DNA of 64,000 nt from Streptomyces meridianus (GTDB lineage: Bacteria; Actinomycetota; Actinomycetes; Streptomycetales; Streptomycetaceae): assembly GCF_023703325.1 (NCBI RefSeq), contig NZ_JAMQGM010000037.1, positions 124,001-188,000 on the forward strand. The letters run 5' to 3'. A program made the position numbers and the translations under genes. Within the stretch, counting starts at the first letter, position 1. Each line of letters begins with the position of its first letter. The notes below the pieces were generated by a model. That model was given only the letters and a program-made list of their open reading frames with translations. It was not told the DNA's origin and did not search any database. Positions 45,096 through 53,688 of this stretch are shown one piece after another.

Positions 45096-47476
45096 GCGCG
45101 GTGGTGACGTTCGCGCAGGCGCAGGACCGGGCGGAGCGCTGGGTCAACGACGGGGTTCCCGCCGGCCGGCATCACGAGGTGCGGGTGCGGGAGTTCGGGC
45201 TGGGTTTCGTGGCCTGGGCCGAGCAAGGCGCGGACCGTACGGACGGGCCGGGAGGGGCCGCAGGGCGTCAGCGCCTGGTCATCGCCCGGGACAGCGGTGA
45301 CGCCACGCTGTGGCCGGGGTTTCCGGTGGACGAGGTGATCCGCCGTTACGAGGAGATGTACGGCGGCGGGGCGGGGCCGGTGGAGCCGGCGGTGCCGGCG
45401 CCCCGGCGGGTCGATCTCGAAGCGACGTCGTTCCTGCTGTCGCCGCCGGAGTGGCTTCAGGAGGCAGCCGACCGGATGGGGGTTCCCCGGGCGCCCGACG
45501 CGCCGTCCGACGCCCCTGTCTCCTCGGACTCGCCTGCCGGCGCCGCGGGTTCGCAGGAAGGTTCGCAGCACGGGAGGGGCCGGGGGACGCCCGCGGCCGT
45601 CCCCCGGCCGGACGGTGGCGCGCCCGCAGCGGGGGACGGCGGTGCGTCGTCCCCCGTGCCCGGCGGCGCTCCGGCGGGCGACGGCACCGCCGGCGGGGCC
45701 ACCCCGTGGGCGGGTACCGACACGACGGGCAGTGGTGCGGATGCCGACCGCTCGGTGCCGCCCCCGATGACGGTCTTCGACGCTCCCCCCGCCCGGGCAG
45801 CGGAGGAGCGGAGCGAGGCCGGTGCGGCGCCGGACGCCCGGACCCGGCTGCTGACGAACAGCGGTGCGCTGCCGCCGACCGCTGTGGCTCCCGCGGCGCC
45901 GGAGGAGGGCCGGTCCGCGTCGCGCGTACCGCCGATGCCGACCGCCCCGCCCGGCCCTCGCGCCGCGGCGGAGGCCGCCGACGCCGAGACCGAGCGCGCC
46001 GCACGGGGCGGCCCCGGCGTGCCGCCGCCTCCGGGCGTTCCGGGCGTCCCGGGTGAGGGAACACCGGCCGGGGGCGCGGGTGGTTACGTCCCGACTCAGG
46101 TCGTCGCTCAGGTGGGGCCGGACGGGCCGGTCGGTTCGGGCGCTCCGGAGGGCTCCCCGGCGGTCGACGCACCCGCGCCGCAGGGCGACGGGGTGCATCA
46201 CGCCCGGACGATGTTGGCGGGGCCGGGTGGCGCCGGAGCGGCGGCGCCCGGCCCCGGAGCGCCCCCGCCCCCCGGTCCTCCGGGCCCTCCCGGACCGGTC
46301 GGGAAGCCGCAGGCGCAGTCGCCCGGGACTCCCGCTCCCGGTGTTCCCTCCGCCGGGCAGCGGCCCGGGGACGGCGGAGTGCACCATGCGGCGACGATGC
46401 TCGCCGGCCCGTCCGCGTACCCGGGCGGGCCCGGCCCCGGTGCGGCCCCGCCGGTCCGGCACGGTGCGCCCCAACCGCCCGCCGGGCAGCCCATGGTGGG
46501 GCCCGGGTACATGGCGGTGCTGCGTTACCGCGCGGCGGACGGGTCGGAGCAGCAGCTGATCCGGCGTTCCGCGCCCGGCACCCCGCATCCGGAGTGGCAG
46601 ATCCTGCACGAGCTGCGGGCGATGAACGTCCCGCCGCAGCAGGTGCTGGAACTGCACACGGAGCTGGAGTCCTGTGAACTGCCCGGCGGTTACTGCGGCC
46701 GGATGATCCGCGAATCCTGGCCGCAGGTGCGGATCAGCCACACCGCCGGGTACGGCCGGGACCATGCGGCCCGCCGGCAGGGGATCGCCCATCTGATCGA
46801 GCACCAGGGCGAGTTGCACCAGGTCGCCGACGCCCCGGCGCGGCCGGCTCCCAACCGGGTTCCGCTGCCGCACCCGAGTCAGGTCCGGCCGGCGCCGCCG
46901 GTTCCGGTCGAGGGCATCGCGCACGAGCTGATGCAGGCGTTCGGCCCGCAGGCGGTCTTCCGGTTCGACCAGCGCGCGGTCTCCCGCCAGGGAGTGCCGG
47001 ATGCGGTGGCGCAGACCCTGGTCCTGGCCGGCCTCCCGGTCGAGATCGGCCCGTTCTTCTGGGCACAGGTCCAGCCGGGCCGGCCGGTGCCGACGCTGGC
47101 GGAACTCGCCGCCGAGCACGGGGTGCAGCCCGGCCCGGACGCGGGGTCGTACCTGGTCATGGGCAGCGACTTCGGCCGTCGGCTGTGCGTCCGGTACGGC
47201 ACGGCCGACATCGTGGCGGTGCCGATGGAGGCGCCGTCGGCGGGCGGCCCGCCGACGGCGCCGCAGTTCGTCAACACCGGTCTGCCGGAGTTCGTGCGCT
47301 GCCTCGCGCTGCTCGGCCGGATGTGGCGGCTGCGCTACGGGCTCAACCCGGAGCAGGCCGGCCGCTGGACGGTCGACTTCCAGGCGCAGCTCGCGGTGTT
47401 GGACCCGGCGGCGCTCGCGTCTCCGGAGAACTGGTGGGCCGTGCTGCTCGAGCAGATGTGGGACGGGATGCTCTGA
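45092..47476 (+). CDS. Imm35-like / deaminase-like / SUKH-4 multidomain protein
   Basis: Codes for 794 residues from GTG 45092 (GTGA overlap with the preceding gene). Residues 1-90 resemble the YrhB/Imm35 immunity fold (FAQAQDRAERWVNDG and LVIARDSGDATLWPGFPVDEVIRRYEEMY). Residues 95-470 are a Pro/Gly/Ala-rich linker holding two copies of GDG(G)VHHAxTMLAGP. Residues about 474-545 are deaminase-like, with H522xE524 and C528-ELPGGY-C535 as the possible zinc site, resembling the XOO_2897 group. Residues about 605-794 are SUKH-4 (FRFDQRAVSRQGVPDAV, LAGLPVEIGPFFWAQ). Again immunity-type and catalytic domains are in one chain. The linker is the most GC-rich and repetitive part. Enzymatic activity is inferred only. 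Confidence 0.78.
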   Translation: MSAVVTFAQAQDRAERWVNDGVPAGRHHEVRVREFGLGFVAWAEQGADRTDGPGGAAGRQRLVIARDSGDATLWPGFPVDEVIRRYEEMYGGGAGPVEPAVPAPRRVDLEATSFLLSPPEWLQEAADRMGVPRAPDAPSDAPVSSDSPAGAAGSQEGSQHGRGRGTPAAVPRPDGGAPAAGDGGASSPVPGGAPAGDGTAGGATPWAGTDTTGSGADADRSVPPPMTVFDAPPARAAEERSEAGAAPDARTRLLTNSGALPPTAVAPAAPEEGRSASRVPPMPTAPPGPRAAAEAADAETERAARGGPGVPPPPGVPGVPGEGTPAGGAGGYVPTQVVAQVGPDGPVGSGAPEGSPAVDAPAPQGDGVHHARTMLAGPGGAGAAAPGPGAPPPPGPPGPPGPVGKPQAQSPGTPAPGVPSAGQRPGDGGVHHAATMLAGPSAYPGGPGPGAAPPVRHGAPQPPAGQPMVGPGYMAVLRYRAADGSEQQLIRRSAPGTPHPEWQILHELRAMNVPPQQVLELHTELESCELPGGYCGRMIRESWPQVRISHTAGYGRDHAARRQGIAHLIEHQGELHQVADAPARPAPNRVPLPHPSQVRPAPPVPVEGIAHELMQAFGPQAVFRFDQRAVSRQGVPDAVAQTLVLAGLPVEIGPFFWAQVQPGRPVPTLAELAAEHGVQPGPDAGSYLVMGSDFGRRLCVRYGTADIVAVPMEAPSAGGPPTAPQFVNTGLPEFVRCLALLGRMWRLRYGLNPEQAGRWTVDFQAQLAVLDPAALASPENWWAVLLEQMWDGML

Positions 47477-47736
47477 GGCGCGTTTCCCCGTCCCGGGGCC
47501 GTGTCCGGCCGGTGTGCCGGGCGCGGCCCCGCGGTGTTCCCTGGTCCGCAGGGGGTCGTGCACGGGCGCCGTCCGGCTGCGGTGATGCCGTCACGTGTCC
47601 GCAAATGGCGCATTCTTGAGCGGCGATTTGGGCGGTGTGTCGCTTTATGTGTGCTTCGCTGTTATCCGTGAGGTGTCCACCGAAGCGCGCAGAGCGCCGC
47701 CTCGGGCTGTTCCCCAGGGATTGAAGGGCTTGAAGG

Positions 47737-48654
47737 ATGCGTGCATCTGTCTCATCCCACGGCTTCACCGTCGCCCGCCGCGGATACCGGGCCGAGCAGG
47801 TCGATCGGTTGTTCAGCCGGTTGTCCGCCGCACGGGACGAGGCGTGGGAGCGGGTGGCCCGGTTGACCGTGCTGGCCAAGGAGATGGAGGAGCAGGCGGC
47901 CGTCCTGCGCGAGCAGGTCGGGCAACTCCCCCCGCAGACCTACGAGGAGCTGGGAACCCGCGCGCAGGAGGTGCTCGCCCTGGCGGAGGCGGAGGCGTCC
48001 GACCTGCGCGACCGGGCCGAGGCGGCGGCCGACGAGGTGCGGCAGGAGGCCGAGGAGAGCGCACGGGCGCTGCGGGAGGCCGCGCGGGCCGTGGCGACGA
48101 CGGTGCGTTCGGAGGCCGAGCAGGAGGCCCGGGACCACGAGGCCGCGGCGCGCGAGGCGGCCGAGGGACTGCTCGCCGCGGCGCGTCAGGAGACCAAGGC
48201 GCAGCGGCAGAAGGCCGCCGCCGCCCTGAAGGAGACCCGAAGGAAGGCCGCGGCAGCCCTCGCCGAGGCGGAGAGGAAGCAGGCGCTGCGCGCCGAGACC
48301 GCGGAACGTGAACGCGCCGCGCAGGAGGCGGCGCTGGAGGCGGAACTGGCCGAGCGAGCCGAGGCGGCGGACCGGTTGCTCGCTCAGGCCCAGGAGCGGT
48401 CGGCGACGACGCGCGAGGCCGTGGCGACCCGCCGGAAGGAGGCCGAGGCACAGGGAGCCGAGCTGATCGCGCAGGCGAAGAAGCAGGCGGAGCGCATCGA
48501 CCGGGACATCCGGCGCCGGCTGCGGGAGCACGGGCAGCAGCAGGAGGAGGTCCGTGCGCAGCTCGATCAGGTCCGCTCGGTGCTGGCGTCGCTGGCCGGC
48601 GGGGACGTGGGCGCGCTCCCGCACCCGGCTCCGGCTCCCGGCACCGAGGACTGA
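47737..48654 (+). CDS. DivIVA-like long coiled-coil protein
   Basis: Codes for 305 residues from ATG 47737. The first 50 residues (FTVARRGYRAEQVDRLFSRL) match the DivIVA N-terminal pattern of a membrane-curvature/scaffold head, followed by a nearly unbroken coiled coil to about residue 285 rich in A, E, R and Q. Such proteins are often labelled cellulose-binding in Streptomyces; no such domain is visible. They act in cytoskeleton-like assemblies or polar growth. The upstream 260 bp (47477-47736) is relatively AT-rich in parts and presumably carries its promoter. It stands alone beside the SUKH cluster; a link is not shown. Confidence 0.82.
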   Translation: MRASVSSHGFTVARRGYRAEQVDRLFSRLSAARDEAWERVARLTVLAKEMEEQAAVLREQVGQLPPQTYEELGTRAQEVLALAEAEASDLRDRAEAAADEVRQEAEESARALREAARAVATTVRSEAEQEARDHEAAAREAAEGLLAAARQETKAQRQKAAAALKETRRKAAAALAEAERKQALRAETAERERAAQEAALEAELAERAEAADRLLAQAQERSATTREAVATRRKEAEAQGAELIAQAKKQAERIDRDIRRRLREHGQQQEEVRAQLDQVRSVLASLAGGDVGALPHPAPAPGTED

Positions 48655-48715
48655 GGCACGGCGACGGGCCGCGAATCGCCGCCGCGGTGTCCCCGGACGC
48701 TCGGACGGGGTGGGC

Positions 48716-48882
48716 CCGCACCCATGCCAGGACTTCCCGGGCATGGGTGTTCGGCGGGGAACACCGGGTGGAAGACGTGTTCCACCCTGGCGTCCCGGAC
48801 GATGAGCGTCAGGTGCCGGTACAGGGCCTGCCCGCCGGCCTCGAAGGCGGGACGACGCAGGGCTGCGGCCAGGTCGAGGTTC
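48716..48882 (-). pseudogene. C-terminal fragment of a peroxiredoxin-like (AhpC/TSA) gene
   Basis: On the minus strand one frame reads NLDLAAALRRPAFEAGG, YRHLTLIVRDARVEHVFHPVFP and then a GxGAG tail. The RLTLVVRDGRVEHVFHPVFPP-type motif and preceding LA..L..PTF block are those near the C-terminus of bacterial redoxin proteins. The N-terminal two thirds, with the catalytic cysteines, cannot be found upstream (48883-49230), so it is a decayed leftover. The rest of that 350-bp gap shows no gene. Confidence 0.65.
48720..48748. terminator. 9-bp hairpin downstream of the coiled-coil gene
   Basis: ACCCATGCC (48720-48728) and GGCATGGGT (48740-48748) are inverted repeats with an 11-base loop, 66 bp after the stop. 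A modest terminator candidate that overlaps the peroxiredoxin remnant. Confidence 0.5.
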
Positions 48883-49230
48883 GTCGTCGGCGGCGGTGCA
48901 CCGGGTGCCGGCGCCGTCCTTGTCGGGGCACCCCCGGGTATGGCCGACGTCCTGCGGGGAGCGGTGGTTCCCGCCACCCCGCAGGGGCGCGGACCGAGTC
49001 CACCAGGTGGATCCTCCGCCCGCGGGCCGAGACCCGTAGGGGGACGTACTGCAGATCTCCTACCTCCGCCTGGTACCGGCGGATGACGAACGGTCCTCGT
49101 GCGGTGACTAGCCTGGCGGAGCGGCCGGCCCGCCGGGAGTGACGGGGTTGCCGGCGCAGGCCGCGATGCGACGCCGGACCCGAGATTCCGGCGCGCGACC
49201 TCGCATTCGCCCGGCGACAGGAGACACGAC

Positions 49231-50043
49231 GTGAGTACGGCTGTATCGACATCCACGACCGGGGGCAGCGGAGAACGAACGGCCGTGGCCGCCCGGGCGC
49301 GCAAGGTCGTCAAGGCCTTCGGCACCGGCGACACCCGGGTCGTCGCCCTCGACGAGGTCGATGTCGACATCGAGCGCGGGCAGTTCACCGCGATCATGGG
49401 GCCGTCGGGCTCGGGCAAGTCGACGCTGATGCACTGCCTGGCCGGCCTCGACACGGTCACGTCCGGGCAGATCTGGCTCGACGAGACCGAGATCACCACG
49501 CTGAAGGACAAGAAGCTCACGCGGCTGCGCCGGGACCGGGTCGGGTTCATCTTCCAGGCCTTCAACCTGATCCCGACGCTCGACGCGCTCGAGAACATCA
49601 CGCTGCCGATGGCCATCGCCGGACGCAAGCCCGACCGGGAGTGGCTGGACCGGATCGTGGCCACCGTCGGCCTGGCGGACCGGCTGCACCACCGTCCCGC
49701 CCAGTTGTCCGGGGGACAGCAGCAGCGGGTGGCCGTCGCGCGGGCGCTGGCCTCCCGGCCCGAGATCATCTTCGGTGACGAGCCGACCGGGAACCTGGAC
49801 TCGCGCGCCGGCGCCGAAGTGCTGGGCTTCCTGCGGCAGTCCGTGGACGAGCTGGGCCGGACCATCGTGATGGTCACCCACGACCCGATCGCCGCCTCCT
49901 ACGCGGACCGGGTGCTGTTCCTGGCGGACGGCCGCATCGTCGACGAGATGGCCGATCCCACGACCGACAAGGTCATCGAGCGCATGCGCACCTTGTCCGT
50001 CGAGGACACCTCCCGGACCGAGGCCGCCGGGAGCGAGCAGTGA
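49231..50043 (+). CDS. MacB/LolD-type ABC transporter ATP-binding protein
   Basis: Codes for 270 residues from GTG 49231, with AGGAGA 9 bases upstream. Walker A is G57PSGSGKS, the Q-loop is in IFQAFNLIPTL, the signature is LSGGQQQRVAVARAL, Walker B is IIFGDEPTGNLD, and the switch His is in MVTHDP. The NLDS and FNLIPTLxALENI motifs place it in the MacB/LolD/FtsE class. Its stop overlaps the permease start by 4 bp. The transporter works as a mechanotransmitter that extrudes or extracts a substrate at the outer face of the membrane. Confidence 0.94.
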   Translation: MSTAVSTSTTGGSGERTAVAARARKVVKAFGTGDTRVVALDEVDVDIERGQFTAIMGPSGSGKSTLMHCLAGLDTVTSGQIWLDETEITTLKDKKLTRLRRDRVGFIFQAFNLIPTLDALENITLPMAIAGRKPDREWLDRIVATVGLADRLHHRPAQLSGGQQQRVAVARALASRPEIIFGDEPTGNLDSRAGAEVLGFLRQSVDELGRTIVMVTHDPIAASYADRVLFLADGRIVDEMADPTTDKVIERMRTLSVEDTSRTEAAGSEQ

Positions 50044-52607
50044 CCATCCTCCGGACCTCGATGCGCAACTTCGTCGCGCACAAGGGGCGAATGATCCTCT
50101 CCGCGGTCGCGGTGATGCTGTCGGTCGCCTTCGTGTGCGGCACACTCGTCTTCTCCGACACGATGAGTGCCACCTTCGACCGGCTCTTCCGGACGACGGC
50201 CGCGGACGTCAGCGTCGCCGCCAAGGAGCAGCGGGGCGCGCAGCAGAACGGACAGCGGACCGCACAGCAGCAGAACGTCCCGGCCTCGCTCCTGGACACG
50301 GTGAAGAACGTCGAGGGCGTGGCGTCCGCCCACGGCACGGTCTCCACCGAGACCGCCACCCTCGTCGACGGCGAGGGCCGCAGCATCGGCCCGACCGGCG
50401 GCGCGCCCACCATCGTCGGCGCCTGGGGCCCCTCGGCGCGCAAGCAGTTCGACGTGGTCTCCGGTCACGCACCGCGCGGCCCGGGCGATCTGGTCGTCGA
50501 CGCCGACACGGCGGACAAGAAGCACCTGGAGACCGGCGACCGGGTCAAGGTGATCGCGGTGCCCGGCACGTTCACGGCCCGGATCAGCGGCATCGCCGAG
50601 TTCCGCACCACGAACCCCGGGGCGGCGCTGGCCTTCCTGGACGCCGGCAGCGCGCAGAAACGCCTGCTCGGCAAGGGCGACGTGTACTCCTCGCTCAACG
50701 TCACGGTCGCCGACGGCGTCGCCGACAGGACCGTCAAGAAGCGGGTCGTCGCGGCGATCGGCGACGACTATCAGGTGCAGACGAAGGGGGAGAGCGTCGA
50801 GTCCGCGGGCGAGCAGATCGGCTCGTTCCTGGACTTCCTCAAGTACGTGATGCTCGGGTTCGCCGGGCTCTCCGTGCTGGTGGGCATCTTCCTCATCGTC
50901 AACACGTTCTCGATGCTGGTGGCCCAGCGCACCCGGGAGATCGGGCTGCTGCGGGCGATCGGCGCGGACCGGCGGCAGATGAACCGCTCCGTGCTCATCG
51001 AGGCGACCATGCTGGGCGTCGTCGGCTCCGTGCTCGGCGTCGGAGCGGGCATCGGACTGGCCGTCGGGCTGATGGAGTTCATGGGCACGGTCGGGATGAA
51101 GCTCGACACCTCGGAGCTCACCGTGAAGGCCACCACCCCGCTGGCCGGGCTGGCGCTGGGCGTCGTCGTGACGGTCGTCGCCGCCTACCTCCCGGCCCGG
51201 CGCGCCTCGAAGGTCTCCCCGATGGCCGCGCTGCGTGACGCCGGGATGCCGGCCGACCGGCGGGCCGGCCGGGTACGGGCCCTCGTCGGGCTGCTGCTGG
51301 CGGCCGCCGGCGGCGCGGCCCTGGCCGCCACCGTCGCGGCCGGCAAGGTCAGCGAGGGCTGGGGCTACCTGGTGGCGGGCATCGTGCTCACCCTCGTCGG
51401 GTGCGTCGTGGTCGGACCGGCGCTGGCGGGCCTGGTCGTGCGGGTGCTCGGGGCGGTCGTGCTGCGGGTGTTCGGACCGGTCGGGCGGATGGCCGAGCGG
51501 AACACCCTGCGCAACCCGCGCCGTACCGGCGCCACCGCCGCCGCGCTGATGATCGGCCTCGCGCTGGTCGCCGGCCTGTCGGTCGTCGGCTCCTCGCTGG
51601 TCGCCTCGGTCGGGGACGAACTCGACCGGTCCGTCGGCGCCGACTTCGTCGTCCGCAGCGACAAACCGGTGCCGGAGGCGGAGCGGGCGGTGAAGTCCGT
51701 CGGCTCGCTGAAGCACGTCACCGACATGAAGATGGTCAACGTCAAGTTGACGGCGCCGGACGGCGGGACCGAAACCACCGCGCTGACCGCCACCGACCCG
51801 ACGTACACCGAGGACGTGCGGCAGAAGACGCTCTCCGGCAGCCTCGCCGACGCCTACGGCCCGGACGCGATGTCGGTGCGCAAGAGCTACGCGGTGCGGC
51901 ACGGCATCGAGGTCGGCGACCGGATGACCGTCGAGTTCCTCGGCGGGCGCACCGCGAAGCTGAGGGTCGCCGCCGTCACCGCGGACGACTCGTCGATGGG
52001 CACCGGCGCCACCTACGTGGCTCTCGGCACCGTCGAGCGGTACCTGGACGCCGACCGGCTGCCGCCCAACGTCATCACCTTCGCCAAGGCGAAGGACGGC
52101 GAGGCGGACGCGGCCTACGCGGCGGTGAAGCGGAAGCTCGAGCAGTACCCGCAGTACATGGTGCGCAACCAGGCCGACTACAAGCAGGAACTGGAGGACC
52201 AGATCGGGCAACTGCTCAACATGGTCTACGGACTGCTGGGCCTGGCGATCGTCGTCGCCGTCCTGGGGGTGGTGAACACCCTCGCCCTGTCGGTCGTCGA
52301 ACGCACCCGCGAGATCGGGCTGTTGCGCGCCATCGGCCTCTCCCGGCGCCAGCTGCGCCGGATGATCCGGCTCGAGGCCGTGGTCATCGCCCTGTTCGGC
52401 GCGCTCCTCGGCCTCGGCCTGGGCATGGGGTGGGGCGCCACCGCGCAGGACCTGCTGGCGCTGGAAGGGGTCAGGGTGCTGGAGATCCCCTGGCCGACCC
52501 TCGTCTGGGTCTTCTGCGGTTCGGCCTTCGTCGGCCTCGTCGCCGCCCTGGTCCCGGCGTTCCGGGCGGGGCGGATGAACGTCCTCGCCGCCATCGCGAC
52601 CGAGTAG
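50040..52607 (+). CDS. FtsX/MacB-type ABC transporter permease, two FtsX domains
   Basis: Codes for 855 residues from GTG 50040. One helix near residues 20-40 (MILSAVAVMLSVAFVCGTLVF) is followed by a large periplasmic-core-like MacB_PCD domain to about 255. A first FtsX block of three helices runs to about 470, with the LVAQRTREIGLLRAIGADRRQM motif. A second extracellular domain precedes a second FtsX block (about 725-855) with VVERTREIGLLRAIGLSRRQLRRM. Such two-block permeases act with the ATPase encoded just upstream and typically export lipids, peptides or antibiotics. No specificity gene is attached. A strong hairpin follows. Confidence 0.92.
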   Translation: MTILRTSMRNFVAHKGRMILSAVAVMLSVAFVCGTLVFSDTMSATFDRLFRTTAADVSVAAKEQRGAQQNGQRTAQQQNVPASLLDTVKNVEGVASAHGTVSTETATLVDGEGRSIGPTGGAPTIVGAWGPSARKQFDVVSGHAPRGPGDLVVDADTADKKHLETGDRVKVIAVPGTFTARISGIAEFRTTNPGAALAFLDAGSAQKRLLGKGDVYSSLNVTVADGVADRTVKKRVVAAIGDDYQVQTKGESVESAGEQIGSFLDFLKYVMLGFAGLSVLVGIFLIVNTFSMLVAQRTREIGLLRAIGADRRQMNRSVLIEATMLGVVGSVLGVGAGIGLAVGLMEFMGTVGMKLDTSELTVKATTPLAGLALGVVVTVVAAYLPARRASKVSPMAALRDAGMPADRRAGRVRALVGLLLAAAGGAALAATVAAGKVSEGWGYLVAGIVLTLVGCVVVGPALAGLVVRVLGAVVLRVFGPVGRMAERNTLRNPRRTGATAAALMIGLALVAGLSVVGSSLVASVGDELDRSVGADFVVRSDKPVPEAERAVKSVGSLKHVTDMKMVNVKLTAPDGGTETTALTATDPTYTEDVRQKTLSGSLADAYGPDAMSVRKSYAVRHGIEVGDRMTVEFLGGRTAKLRVAAVTADDSSMGTGATYVALGTVERYLDADRLPPNVITFAKAKDGEADAAYAAVKRKLEQYPQYMVRNQADYKQELEDQIGQLLNMVYGLLGLAIVVAVLGVVNTLALSVVERTREIGLLRAIGLSRRQLRRMIRLEAVVIALFGALLGLGLGMGWGATAQDLLALEGVRVLEIPWPTLVWVFCGSAFVGLVAALVPAFRAGRMNVLAAIATE

Positions 52608-52633
52608 CGGGATCCGGGGCGGTACGGTTGACG

Positions 52634-52675
52634 GTCCGGCCCCGGTGCGTTCCTCCAAACGCACCGGGGCCGGAC
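52634..52675 (+). terminator. 18-bp hairpin terminator after the ABC exporter genes
   Basis: GTCCGGCCCCGGTGCGTT (52634-52651) and its exact reverse complement (52658-52675) with a 6-base loop, 27 bp past the permease stop. It also faces the leftward PIN remnant. Confidence 0.9.
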
Positions 52676-52708
52676 TCGTCGGAGCCCCGCTCTCGGCCGT
52701 TCGGCGGA

Positions 52709-52818
52709 TTACGGGTGGTGCGCCCGGGGAACGCTGAAGTCCCAGTCCGCCGAGCACAGTTCGCGTACCCCGTGGTTGCGTGTGCGTGCACCGGGACGGT
52801 GGTGTCGAGGGCGATCAC
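52709..52818 (-). pseudogene. VapC-type PIN toxin gene with a large internal deletion
   Basis: The start GTG 52818 overlaps the antitoxin stop (GTGA), and the first residues read IALDTTVPVHAHA, the N-terminus of a PIN domain with its first Asp. About 100 codons are missing. After a frame change the C-terminal PIN end is seen, HGVRELCSADWDFSVPRAHHP, ending at 52709. The toxin cannot be functional. Confidence 0.75.
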
Positions 52819-53059
52819 CGGTTCCCGTACGACTGGTCGCGCAGGCGTTCCCCAGCCCGCGCCTCGGGCCTCCGGCGGCAGAGACCGTCGCCGTCGACGC
52901 CGGCGCCCCTGAGAGTGAAGGCGCCGGTCCTGTCGTGCCGGGGCAGCTCCGACCGCAGGCCCTCCTCGACGAGCGCTCCGAGCGTTGTCCCCTCCCGCTG
53001 CGCGGTCCGACGGGCGCCTCGGCGGGCAGCGCGTCGGAGATCTCCACCGTGGTCTTCAT
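52815..53059 (-). pseudogene. VapB-type antitoxin gene with one frameshift
   Basis: ATG 53059 opens MKTTVEISDALPAEA, a typical ribbon-helix-helix start. The frame shifts by an extra base near 53014. The remainder, RRTAQREGTTLGALVEEGLRSEL and on to the end, lies in the next frame and stops at 52815 where the PIN remnant starts. It is the partner of that dead toxin. Confidence 0.75.
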
Positions 53060-53071
53060 GTCCCCACCCGG

Positions 53072-53446
53072 TCAGACGGTCATCAGCCGCACGTCGTATT
53101 GCGGAATCCACTTGTCGCGGGTGACCAGCGTCATCCCCTCGATCTGTGCCTGGGCGACCAGCAACCGGTCGAACGGGTCCTGGTGGTGCATCGGCAGCCG
53201 ACCGGCCCGCACCCCGTGGCCGGCCGTGATCGCGAGCGCGGTGAACTGGCTGTCCCGGACGCGCTCCGCCAGATCGTCGGGGCCCTCGAGCTTGCCGAGC
53301 GACTGCTTGACGGCGATCTCCCACGGCGAAACAGCGCTCACGTGGACCGAGGGTTCCGTGTCGAGAAGGACCTTCACGTCGTCGGCCAGCTCGGGGGAGT
53401 CCTCCATCCACCACAGGACGACATGGGTGTCGAGCAGCAGCCTCAT
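53072..53446 (-). CDS. PIN-domain toxin of a type II toxin-antitoxin pair
   Basis: Codes for 124 residues from ATG 53446. The acidic residues of the PIN active site are present: D6 in LLLDTHV, E43 in PWEIA, D93 in PFDRLL and D111 in VTRDK. The GKL and MHHQDPFDRLLVAQA motifs fit the VapC/YhhH-type PIN proteins, Mg-dependent RNases. It overlaps the antitoxin stop by one base (TGATG), antitoxin first, the usual order. It lies 12 bp from the dead VapBC pair and is unrelated in antitoxin type. Confidence 0.9.
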   Translation of the reverse strand: MRLLLDTHVVLWWMEDSPELADDVKVLLDTEPSVHVSAVSPWEIAVKQSLGKLEGPDDLAERVRDSQFTALAITAGHGVRAGRLPMHHQDPFDRLLVAQAQIEGMTLVTRDKWIPQYDVRLMTV

Positions 53447-53688
53447 CAGCGCATCCCGAACGCTTCGGCGATGTCGCCGGGCAGCTCGTCGAAGTCGTCG
53501 TGGATGTGGATGCGGCCCTTGAGAGCGCCGCGTCCCGTCCGCCTCACGGTGGGGCGCAGCGGCACGACCTTGGCGACCGGCTGCCCTGCCTTGCTGATGA
53601 CGACCTCCTCGCCGGTCGCGACCTGTTCGAGGATGCGGGACAGGTGTGTCTTGGCCTCGTGCACGTTGTACTGCCGGGCTGCTTCCAC
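53446..53688 (-). CDS. Phd/YefM-family antitoxin
   Basis: Codes for 80 residues from GTG 53688. The N-terminus reads VHEAKTHLSRILEQVATGEEVVISKAGQPVAKVVPL, the DNA-binding Phd fold in which AKxxLsxll and GEExxIxxxGxPvA are conserved. The C-terminal part (GRIHIHDDFDELPGDIAEAFG) is the toxin-wrapping tail. It should bind both the PIN toxin and its own promoter. The gap to mfd (53689-53955) contains AATGGGTGGACTAAGTC-type sequence with likely antitoxin promoter sites. Confidence 0.9.
   Translation of the reverse strand: MEAARQYNVHEAKTHLSRILEQVATGEEVVISKAGQPVAKVVPLRPTVRRTGRGALKGRIHIHDDFDELPGDIAEAFGMR

Noticed and set aside
48809..49252. A 147-codon minus-strand frame near the peroxiredoxin remnant
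   Set aside because: The redoxin resemblance lies in a different frame, and this one has no recognisable motif or ribosome site.
51365..51808. Open frames on the minus strand within the ABC permease gene
   Set aside because: They are Thr/Ser/Pro-rich shadows of the permease frame.
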